DNA from: an uncultured Acidimicrobiales bacterium
Lineage (GTDB): Bacteria; Actinomycetota; Acidimicrobiia; Acidimicrobiales; SZUA-35
Direction: 5' to 3'
Assembly (NCBI GenBank): GCA_937976305.1
Contig: CALJSB010000028.1
Coordinates: forward strand, 1 to 64,000
Length of the DNA stretch: 64,000 bases
The position numbers and the translations under genes were made by a program. The notes beneath the pieces were generated by a model that was given only the letters and a program-made list of their open reading frames with translations, was not told the origin of the DNA and searched no databases. This document shows, piece after piece, positions 9,869-18,800 of the stretch. The first letter of the stretch is position 1, and each line of letters opens with the position of its first letter.

Positions 9869-10372
9869 GTGCCAGTTGCTGAGAAGGGCTCAGGACAGGG
9901 CCGCCAAGCCTTCATCATCATGTTTGCCGGCCTTGCTGGCTTCCTCGCCATTGCGTTTCTCATCCAACGGCAGGGCAGCCTCGTGCAAGATTCTGGCGAC
10001 GAGCTTCTGGGGGCCGGTGCGGTCTTTGTTGCTGGGCCGACTGACGATCTCCTCGTCTCGATCGACGACACCGGGCCCATTCTGTTCAGCGATGTTGCCA
10101 GTCGGGACCGCGACGTGATTCTCCAGCACCTCGGCGACGACGAACAGAGCGGATGGATCGCCATGGCGGCCCGTCCGTTGTCTGCGGCCCGAGACTGCAC
10201 GCTCGAATGGCAGTCCGATACCGGCGACTTTCTCGAGCCCTGCAGCGGCGATCGATTCCCCGAAGATGGCGATGGCTTGATCACCTACCCGGTATCGATC
10301 AACGAAGATGGCGTACTGTCGATTGACATCAATGCAGCCTCGCGTGAGACAACCACGACCGTTGGCAACTGA
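9869..10372 (+). CDS. Membrane-anchored protein, possible degenerate Rieske-like domain
   Basis: Single N-terminal TM; C-terminal DCTLEWQSDTGDFLEPCSGDRFPEDGDGLITYPVSINEDGVLSIDI resembles a Rieske segment. Confidence 0.55.
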   Translation: MPVAEKGSGQGRQAFIIMFAGLAGFLAIAFLIQRQGSLVQDSGDELLGAGAVFVAGPTDDLLVSIDDTGPILFSDVASRDRDVILQHLGDDEQSGWIAMAARPLSAARDCTLEWQSDTGDFLEPCSGDRFPEDGDGLITYPVSINEDGVLSIDINAASRETTTTVGN

Positions 10373-10382
10373 GGATTTCCAC

Positions 10383-11213
10383 GTGCTCATCGGCCAAATC
10401 ACCGACACCCACATCGTCCAAGCCGATACGGACGAGGAGCTCTACGTCGACAACAACGGTCGGCTGGCAACGGCCGTCGCGATGATCAACGACGAGTCAC
10501 CAGCCGTCTCGGCCGTGTTGGCCACTGGTGATCTCACCAACTGGGGTCATCCCAGTGAATACGAGCAACTCGCCGAGCTCGTCGAACCGCTCGCCGCTCC
10601 CCTGCTCCCCATCGGCGGCAACCACGACGATCGGACGCTGCTGCGCGAGACGTTTCCGCACATGGCGTGGGCTGAGACCGAACACGCCAGCTGGGTCCAC
10701 GATCTCGACGGAGTTCGAATCATCGGGCTCGACTCGACGATTCCGGGCGAATCTGGCGCTGCGTTCGACGAGTCGAGAGATGCATGGCTTCGCGAGGTGC
10801 TCGCAGGGACCGACGCCGCAACGCCCATCGTCCTCGCGATGCACCACCCGCCGTTCGTCACGGGCATCACGTGGATGGATCAGAGCGGCTTCGACGGTCT
10901 CGACCGCCTGACGACGACGCTCGCCGATCCGGAGCTCAAACGAGTCGACCGCATCGTGTGCGGACACTTCCACCGGCCGATGACCTCCACCATTGCTGGC
11001 ATCACCGCACAGGTCGGGCTCTCAACCGTGCAACACGTCGACCTCGATCTCCAACCCAAGGCGCCGATCAAGCTCGTACTCGACCCGCCCGGGTATCAGA
11101 TCCACCGACTTTCGAACGTCGACTCAGACTTCTCGATGGTGAGCCACACCCGCTACCTCGAGACAGGCAACGACGGCTTCTTCCCCTTCTGGGCCGACGC
11201 TGACACCGCGTGA
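10383..11213 (+). CDS. Metallophosphoesterase (CpdA-like phosphodiesterase)
   Basis: QITDTHIV, ATGDLTNWG, GNHDD, MHHPPF, CGHFHRP motifs; GTG start. Confidence 0.88.
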   Translation: MLIGQITDTHIVQADTDEELYVDNNGRLATAVAMINDESPAVSAVLATGDLTNWGHPSEYEQLAELVEPLAAPLLPIGGNHDDRTLLRETFPHMAWAETEHASWVHDLDGVRIIGLDSTIPGESGAAFDESRDAWLREVLAGTDAATPIVLAMHHPPFVTGITWMDQSGFDGLDRLTTTLADPELKRVDRIVCGHFHRPMTSTIAGITAQVGLSTVQHVDLDLQPKAPIKLVLDPPGYQIHRLSNVDSDFSMVSHTRYLETGNDGFFPFWADADTA

Positions 11214-11220
11214 CGCCGTG

Positions 11221-11257
11221 ACATTGGGTCTGCTGTCGCAGACCGCTACTCGCGATC
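11221..11257 (+). repeat. Dispersed intergenic repeat, copy B
   Basis: ACATTGGGTCTGCTGTCGCAGACCGCTACTCGCGATC; see 5010..5045. Confidence 0.85.
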
Positions 11258-11272
11258 GAGTGACGCTGTGAG

Positions 11273-11298
11273 AGCTTGTCGCCTCTGGCGACCAAGCT
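11273..11298. terminator. Imperfect hairpin AGCTTGTCGCC-TCT-GGCGACCAAGCT between convergent genes
   Basis: About 11-bp stem with one bulge. Confidence 0.45.
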
Positions 11299-11404
11299 TG
11301 CAAACCGTCGAATGGTGAGGGTTGAGGGGTGGGCCGAGCGACGCGACTTCCGCAGCGCAGCAAGTAGGAGCAAGCCGGGCTGCCCCTCGACCCGAACGGC
11401 GGGC

Positions 11405-14400
11405 TCAGACTTTTTCGAGGGGGGCCCAGGCGAGGAGCAGGGTCTTTTCGCCGACGTCGGGGAAACGCACCACGGCTTCGGCTTTGTCGCCAGCACCGCG
11501 AATGTCGAGGATGACGCCTTCACCCCACTTGTTGTGGCGAACATCGTCGCCGGTCTTGAGGCCGATCTCTTCGGCTCCGGAGAGCGACGGACCCTTCGGC
11601 TTGAGCGCCGAATCGACCATGCGATTGCGTGATTCGGTAACCCGGGACGAGGACGTGCCACTCGAACCGAAGCTGGTCGACGACAAACGACGACCCTTGC
11701 CGCGGCTGCCCTCGGCCTCTTCCATGAGCTCACTCGGAATCTCATCAAGGAAGCGGCTCGGCGGGTTGTACTGACTCTGGCCGAACAACATACGGCTCCA
11801 GGCGTTGGTGAGATACAGCCGCTGTTCGGCCCGGGTGATGCCGACGTAACAGAGCCGGCGTTCTTCCTCGAGCTCGTCTGGGTCGGTGAGCGCTCGCATG
11901 TGGGGGAAGATGCCGTCTTCGAGACCGAGCACAAACACAACGGGGAACTCGAGCCCCTTGGCTGCGTGCAGGGTCATCAAGATGACAGCTGCATCTTCTT
12001 CGTCGATGGCGTCGGCATCGGACACCAAGCTCACCTGCTCGAGAAACTCATCGACCGTTTCGAACTGGCGGGCCACGCCGACGAGCTCTTGCAGGTTTTC
12101 GACCCGACTCTCGGCCTCGACCGAACGCTGATCTTCGAGCTCAGCGACATAGCCGGTGTCTCGCAGAATGGCCTCGAGCGTTGGCGCCGGTCCCTTCTCG
12201 AGATCGAGCGCAAACGACTGATGCAGCGACAAGAAAGCGGCGATGCCCTTCACGGCGGTGCCAGAGACGCCGGCGTCGTCTGCTCGCTCGAGCGCTTGGT
12301 AGAACGTATAGCCATGCATGGCCGCAAAGGCGTCGAGCTTCGACACTGAGGTGTCGCCGATTCCGCGCTTTGGCACGTTGAGAATGCGCTTGAGCGACAC
12401 CTCGTCTGCAGGGTTGGCCACGGCCTTCAAATAGGCGACGGCGTCTTTGATCTCTTTGCGGTCATAGAAGCGGGTGCCGCCGATGACCTTGTAGGGAATC
12501 CCCACTCGCATGAGGTATTCCTCGAGCACTCGGCTCTGCGCGTTTGTGCGGTAAAAGACCGCCATTTCGCCCCAGCGATGGTCGCCACCATCGTGCAAAC
12601 GGGCCAGCTCGTTGGCCACGAATTGGCTCTCGTCGACCTCGTCGTCTGCGTGGTAGTGGATGATCTTGTCGCCGGGGCCTTCGTCGGTCCAGAGGTTCTT
12701 CGGCTTGCGGCCGAAGTTGTTGCTGATGACCGCGTTGGCCGCATCGAGGATGGTTTGCGACGAGCGATAGTTCTGCTCGAGCAGGATGACGGTGGTGTCG
12801 GGGAAGGCTTCTTCGAACTGCAGGATGTTGCGAATGTCTGCACCGCGAAATCGGTAGACGCTGTTGTGGACCAGCACGTCCGACGCGACGTAGTTGTGCG
12901 TGTCGTTCACTTCGAGGTCGTACACCGGACCCTCGTGTTCGGAAGACTGCACAGCCTCAACGAGCACCGGCTCAAGGCGTCCGTCGCGCTCGACCACGAT
13001 CTCCATCCCCGGGCGTAGATGACTCATGGTTTGGTACTCGTAGATCGAGGACCCAACGCTCATACGTCGCCTGATCTGGAGGCCAGCGACATCGGCCATC
13101 GACTGAGCCATCGCCAGAGCTGCGGTGTACGACTTGTGAGACGTCTCGACCCGAGAGCTGCCAGCGGCCGTGGACTTGGCGGGTCGCACCTTGAAGCCGG
13201 CGTCTGCAAGCTTTTTCGCCAACTCATGGCGGTTCGACGACCACTGCACTCGGTGATAGGCCGACTTCGCACGCCGATCGCTGAACATCGTCAGATTGAC
13301 GGTCGCTCGTCGCGCTCCGTTCTGCGGTCGATAGTGCGGGAAGTCGGGATGGAGGTCGAGATCTTCCATCAAGTTCTTCGCCGCCGTCTCTGTATCGAGT
13401 TCATCGAAGAGTCGATCGATCTGGCTCTGGTCGAGCGCCAAGTTGCGGCCATTTCCATGGAAGATCAGCGTGGGAATCCCGTATCGGGCCGCATAAAGCG
13501 CTTCCCAATACTGAGCCTCTGCACGGTCCCCGGCGACTCGCAGCACCCAGAGGGCATCGGCCCGTTCCTGGTTCATGCGCACACGGATGCCAAGCGAATC
13601 GTTGCCGAACGCATCCTTTCGCGTGCCGGCGCAGAGACCAATACGGAAACCGCGATCGGCCCGGTACATCAGATAGACGAAGTGTTGCCCGTCTGGCAGC
13701 GGTTCGAGCCGTGCCGGAAGCATGTGATGCTCAGTTGCCGTGAGCTCGAGCCCTCCGGCCCTGACGGTGTACACGCGGCCGCGATGATGCGTTTCGCGTA
13801 CTTCCGCGATCGTGCTCGTTATGAGCTCTTGACCACCTGCGGTGCTCAGCACCTCATCGCCGACCGAGAGTTCCTCGATCGGGCGTGTTCCACCCGGCAC
13901 TCGTACAGGCGTCCCAGCGGGCAAACACTGGTCGTTGTCACCCACGACCGTGACCTGGCGGTGTTCGTCGGCCAACTTCAGCACGAATTCGTTCTGGACT
14001 GAGTTGGTGTCCTGGTACTCGTCGACCAACAGGTGCTTGAACCGTCGGCGGTAGTTCTCGGTGACCTCTGGCTTGGTGCGGAACAACGTGGTGGCGTTGA
14101 GCAGCAGATCGTCGAAATCCATCGCCCCGGCTTTGACGAGGCGCCGCTGGTACTCGTGGTACACCTCGGCGGCCTTCTTCTGCGGCGGTACCGAAGCGGC
14201 ATCGGCGTATTGCTCGGGGCTCATTCCCTCGTTCTTGCCCGCACTGATCATGTTGTGGATCGATCGCGGCGGAAAGCGCTTGGGATCGATGTTGAGATCG
14301 CGCAACACGTAGCCAACGAGCCGCTGGGCATCGGCCTGGTCGTAGATGGTGAAGTTGGACGGGTAGCCAAGAACCTGGGCTTCACGGCGCAGAATCCGCA

Positions 14401-14755
14401 CACACGCCGAGTGGAAGGTGGAGACCCACATCTTCTGGGCGATGGGCCCGATCAGGGCCTCGACGCGGTTCTTCATTTCCATCGCCGCTTTGTTGGTGAA
14501 CGTGATGGCGAGAATCTCGAACGGCGAATGGCCCTCGTCGATCAGCCACGCGATACGACGCGTGAGCACGCGGGTCTTGCCGGAACCAGCCCCGGCCACG
14601 ATCAGGAGCGGGCCGCCGGTGTGGGTGACCGCTTCGAGCTGATCGGGGTTGAGTCCTTCGAACAAACGAGGAGAACCAGGTCGCGCCGGCTGCTCGCCGT
14701 TGGCCTGGTTCGGGCTGGATTGGTCGTTGAGATTGGGTTCCGACTCCGCCATCAA
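11405..14755 (-). CDS. pcrA: UvrD/PcrA-type ATP-dependent DNA helicase containing an intein
   Basis: GLNPDQLEAVTHTGGPLLIVAGAGSGKTRVLTRR, DEYQDTN, VVGDNDQ|intein|SVYRFRGADIRNI, VFVLGLEDGIFPH, ERRLCYVGITRA. Confidence 0.95.
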   Translation of the reverse strand: MMAESEPNLNDQSSPNQANGEQPARPGSPRLFEGLNPDQLEAVTHTGGPLLIVAGAGSGKTRVLTRRIAWLIDEGHSPFEILAITFTNKAAMEMKNRVEALIGPIAQKMWVSTFHSACVRILRREAQVLGYPSNFTIYDQADAQRLVGYVLRDLNIDPKRFPPRSIHNMISAGKNEGMSPEQYADAASVPPQKKAAEVYHEYQRRLVKAGAMDFDDLLLNATTLFRTKPEVTENYRRRFKHLLVDEYQDTNSVQNEFVLKLADEHRQVTVVGDNDQCLPAGTPVRVPGGTRPIEELSVGDEVLSTAGGQELITSTIAEVRETHHRGRVYTVRAGGLELTATEHHMLPARLEPLPDGQHFVYLMYRADRGFRIGLCAGTRKDAFGNDSLGIRVRMNQERADALWVLRVAGDRAEAQYWEALYAARYGIPTLIFHGNGRNLALDQSQIDRLFDELDTETAAKNLMEDLDLHPDFPHYRPQNGARRATVNLTMFSDRRAKSAYHRVQWSSNRHELAKKLADAGFKVRPAKSTAAGSSRVETSHKSYTAALAMAQSMADVAGLQIRRRMSVGSSIYEYQTMSHLRPGMEIVVERDGRLEPVLVEAVQSSEHEGPVYDLEVNDTHNYVASDVLVHNSVYRFRGADIRNILQFEEAFPDTTVILLEQNYRSSQTILDAANAVISNNFGRKPKNLWTDEGPGDKIIHYHADDEVDESQFVANELARLHDGGDHRWGEMAVFYRTNAQSRVLEEYLMRVGIPYKVIGGTRFYDRKEIKDAVAYLKAVANPADEVSLKRILNVPKRGIGDTSVSKLDAFAAMHGYTFYQALERADDAGVSGTAVKGIAAFLSLHQSFALDLEKGPAPTLEAILRDTGYVAELEDQRSVEAESRVENLQELVGVARQFETVDEFLEQVSLVSDADAIDEEDAAVILMTLHAAKGLEFPVVFVLGLEDGIFPHMRALTDPDELEEERRLCYVGITRAEQRLYLTNAWSRMLFGQSQYNPPSRFLDEIPSELMEEAEGSRGKGRRLSSTSFGSSGTSSSRVTESRNRMVDSALKPKGPSLSGAEEIGLKTGDDVRHNKWGEGVILDIRGAGDKAEAVVRFPDVGEKTLLLAWAPLEKV
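12863..13927 (-). other. Intein (355 codons) in PcrA motif III
   Basis: Starts CLPAGTPVRVPGGTRPIEELSVGDEV, block B-like LTATEHHML, ends GPVYDLEVNDTHNYVASDVLVHN followed by Ser; exteins rejoin as VVGDNDQSVYRFRGAD. Confidence 0.95.
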
Positions 14756-14837
14756 TCAGACCCTACTGGCCACCCCCGACAGAGGGGCCGTTGGCCATCG
14801 ATCCTTGAGTTGAGACCGCACGAGCCGATGGGACCGT

Positions 14838-15749
14838 GTGACTCCTCCGGCTCCGAAGTCTTCGACGATCGCCCACGAAACCGCCGATCTCGAATCTCCG
14901 ACGCGTGTCGAGGCTCGGACACCTCCTGCTCCGGTCAAACGCGCTGCTCCTGCTCCCCCGCAGGTGGATCTTGGGTCAGCCGTTCAGCCCGGCGAATCGC
15001 TCGAGGTCGAAGCGTTCGACCTGCTCGAACAACGGCGCTTCAGCGAGGCGTCTGTCGTGGCTGGGGCACTGGCACGAATTCGCCCAGACGACATCATCCC
15101 CGACGCGATCATTGCGGTCGCCGGGGCGAACAGCCGCTGGAAGCGCTCGGGCTCGGCCGCTGCCTCCCGGCTCCAAGAACGCCTCATGACCCCAGCGGCA
15201 CTCAAAACAGCCGACGCCGAAACCGTCCGCCGCCACGCCATCGGGTGGGGGGCTCTGAGCTCTTACTTTCTTGCCTTCAACGACAACGCATCGGCTGACC
15301 ACGCTGCCCGACAGCTCTTGGACATCGATCCCGATTCAGCTACGGCATGGTGGCAACTCGCAGCGAGCTACGCAGGGCTCGGGTGGTTCGATGAGGCCGA
15401 GGAGTGCGTGACGACGGCGTGCGCCAAGGCTCCGTTGGCGATCGCCCCGCTTGCTCGCTGGCAGGTTGGCAGAGGGGTCAACCGCTGGGCCATGACAAAG
15501 ACACCCGCCATCTTCGTCTCGGCCATCATGTGGGTGTTTGTCGGCCTCTTGGCCTTCGCCGTGTATCTCACCGTTCCGTTTCTGGCTCGTGAGCTGCGAG
15601 TGATGCGGCTGGAAGGAGCAGTGCGAGAACTCGCCCGCGAGCACTGGGCAACCGATGCCAAACGCCGAGCCCTCACGGCGCTCGCCGTGCTGTGCGTTGT
15701 TGTGATCTGGATCGCGGGACTGGTGTTTTTGGCCCCCGTGAGCGGGTAA
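14838..15749 (+). CDS. TPR-like protein with C-terminal transmembrane segments
   Basis: Helical repeats (LDIDPDSATAWWQLAASYAGLGWFDEAEECV) plus two hydrophobic segments. Confidence 0.65.
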   Translation: MTPPAPKSSTIAHETADLESPTRVEARTPPAPVKRAAPAPPQVDLGSAVQPGESLEVEAFDLLEQRRFSEASVVAGALARIRPDDIIPDAIIAVAGANSRWKRSGSAAASRLQERLMTPAALKTADAETVRRHAIGWGALSSYFLAFNDNASADHAARQLLDIDPDSATAWWQLAASYAGLGWFDEAEECVTTACAKAPLAIAPLARWQVGRGVNRWAMTKTPAIFVSAIMWVFVGLLAFAVYLTVPFLARELRVMRLEGAVRELAREHWATDAKRRALTALAVLCVVVIWIAGLVFLAPVSG

Positions 15750-15817
15750 TTCGGCCTACGCCCATCGCACCGAACACAACCACTCAGATTGGGCGTCTCT
15801 GGGCCGATCTGTATCAG

Positions 15818-18800
15818 ATGGCTCGGCCTACCGCGTTGTCGTTGCAGCGACAAGGACCGTCACAGCTTCGGACAATCTGGGTTCGTTGTGTTGCCGCCCT
15901 GCTGGTCGTCGCCACCCTCGTTGTCGGTACTCCGCCAACACCGGCAGGCGCTCAAACCGCATTCGGCACACCCGTTTTCAGCACCAATACGACTGGCGAC
16001 ATCGTGTACGCCGCCAACACCTTGTTGACCTGTCCGGCTTCGGCGGCCTGCACCGATGCTCAGTCAAACCTTGGTGGTACTGCGCAGGCCAACAACAGTT
16101 TCACCATGATGGATGTCGATGTCGACGGCGACCCTTCGACGTTCAACTCTTCTTCTGCCAACTTCACCCTGCCTGCAGGCGCCAACGTGCAGTGGGCCGG
16201 CCTCTTCTGGGGGGCGAGCTCCAACAACGCAAGCAGGAACCAAGTACTGTTCGAGACCCCAACCAGCGCTGGCTACCTTCCGATCACCGCTCCGGGCGGC
16301 CAGCTCTACAACCTCGGCGGTCCGTATCAGGGTTGGGCCGACGTGACGTCGCAGGTGCAAGCCGCTGGCTCTGGTACCTACACGGTGGCCAACGTCCAGC
16401 GCTCGACCGGCCGTGGTCAATACGCAGGTTGGAGCCTCGTTGTGGTCGTCGAGGATCCAAACGAGCCGTTTCGCAACCTTGCCGTGTTCCCAGGTCTCGA
16501 GCGGGTCAACAGTGCGAACCCTGTCGACATCACGGTCTCTGGCTTTCTGAGCCCTCCGGTTGGACCCGTCACAGCCGAGATCGGCTTCGTTGCCTACGAA
16601 GGTGACGAGCGCTTCACCGGTGACTTCGCTGAGCTGAACGGCACCCGGCTCGGTGATGCGCTCAACCCGACCACCAACTTCTTCAACTCCCGCATCTCTG
16701 ACGGGGGATCACTTCCCACCGGCTCAAACCCCAACTACCTCGACCAGCTCGGTTTCGACGCGAAGATCGTCAACACCGTCGGCATCGTTCCCCCCGGCGC
16801 AACGTCGGCCACAGTGCAGCTGCGCTCCGCCGGCGACTGGTACTACCCCGGCGTCGTCACCACAGCCATCGACATCTTCGTTCCCAACCTCGTCCTGGAC
16901 CTCGAAAAGAGCGTCGATGACATCAACGGCGGCGACGTCAACCCCGGCGACACACTGACGTACGAGATCACCTTCACCAACCAGGGCGAAGATGCGGCGC
17001 TCGACACAATCCTGACCGACGCCATCCCCGCCGGCACGACCTACCTCGCGGGCTCTGGCGAGATCCTGTCTGGCGACAACGTCGGCACCTCGAACGTCGT
17101 GTTCGACGCCGTGAACGACGAGTTGGTGTTCTACCTGGGCACTGGGGCCAGCGCTGGAACCGGCGGTCGCGTTGCGCCATTCTCCTCAACCGGTACGACC
17201 TACACGGTGCAGTTTCAGGTGACAGTTGATGCCGGCACCGAGGGCACGACGATCGACAACACCGGCACACTCGGTTACACCGCTGAGACGCTTGGCGAGT
17301 CGTATACCGCCGACACCAACACGGTCAGCGATCCGGTCGAGGCCCTGTCGAATGTGGTCCTCGACGACAAAACCGACTCCGTTGATTCCGTAGTTGCTGG
17401 CGAGTCGACCGTCTACACGATCACGTTCTCGAACGATGGCCCCTCGTCTGCCGACAACACCACCGTTGTCGACACCCTCCCTGTCGGCTTTGTGTTTGAC
17501 CCAGCAACGAGCTCCGCCAGCTGCTCAGTCACAAGTGGCAGCCCGGCGACCGGACAGACCGTCTCGTGCAACGTCGGCGCTCTCGCCGCAGGGGCGAACG
17601 GCAGTGTTGATATCGGTGTCGACGTCGAGGGCGCCGTGGCGGCTGGGACGTATGCGAACAGAGCTGAGGTCACCACGACCACCGCCGAGTCAAACCCGTC
17701 AGACAACTTCGGCCGAGAGGCAACGACCGTCACCCGGCTCGTCGACCTGGCCCTGGACAAGGCGTTCGCGCCCAACCCAGCATCGGCCGGTGGCCAGATC
17801 ACCTACACGCTGACCGCCACCAACAACGGGCCATCAGACGCACAGAACGTCATGATCGTTGACGGTTTGCCTGGTGGCGTCACGTTCAGTTCCGTCGACG
17901 ACCCGGCCTGTAGCCACACTGCGGGAACGATCACGTGCTCCTACGCCTCGCTCGCGGCTGGCGACACCGTCGTGGCCACCATCACGGTCGACGTGCCCGC
18001 GTCAACTCCCGACGGCACGGTCTTCACCAACAAAGCCTCGATCAGCTCGAGCGATCCGGAAGACCCAGCGGGTGATCCCAACACCGACTCGACCAACACC
18101 CCAGTCGGGCGGGCCGCCGACCTCGAGATCGCAAAGACCTCTGCCGGGCCCTTCGTGGCCGGAACAACCGTGTTGTTTGACCTCGAGATCAGCAACGCCG
18201 GCCCCTCCGATGCCACCAACGTTGTCGTGCAGGACAATCTTCCAGAAGGCACCATCTTCAACGCCGGGCTGAGCTCATCGGGTTGCTCGCTGAGCGGCAC
18301 CACCGTGACGTGCAACCTGGCAGCGCTCGCCGCAGGAGACACGGCCAGCTTCACCATCGCTGTCGATCTTCCCGAAACACTGGCTGACGGGACCGACCTC
18401 ACCAACTCGGCAAGCGTCGAGGCCGACGAGCTCGATCCCACGCCCGAAAACAACACAGACGAGGTCGACTTCACTGTCGAGCGCGAGGCCGACCTGGCCA
18501 TCGTGAAGTCGGTGACCCCCGGCAACGTCGCCGCCGGCGGCGACCTCACCTATGTGATCGACGTGACCAACAACGGGCCGTCTGAGGCCACCGGCGTCAC
18601 CGTGACCGACACGCTCCCCGCTGGCGTCACGCTGGTGTCGGCTCCCGGTTGCGCCAGCACCTCGACCCTCACCTGCGCCATCGGAACCGTCGCATCGGGT
18701 GGCACTGCGCAGATCACCATCGTCGTCAACGTGCAAGGCACGACCCCAGACGGGACCGACCTGGTCAATGCCGCCAGCGTCAGCGGGAACGAGACCGACC

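Noticed and set aside
15692-15817. Upstream part of the giant ORF before MARPTALS
   Set aside because: Overlaps the end of the preceding gene and lacks a signal peptide; the ATG at 15818 directly precedes one.
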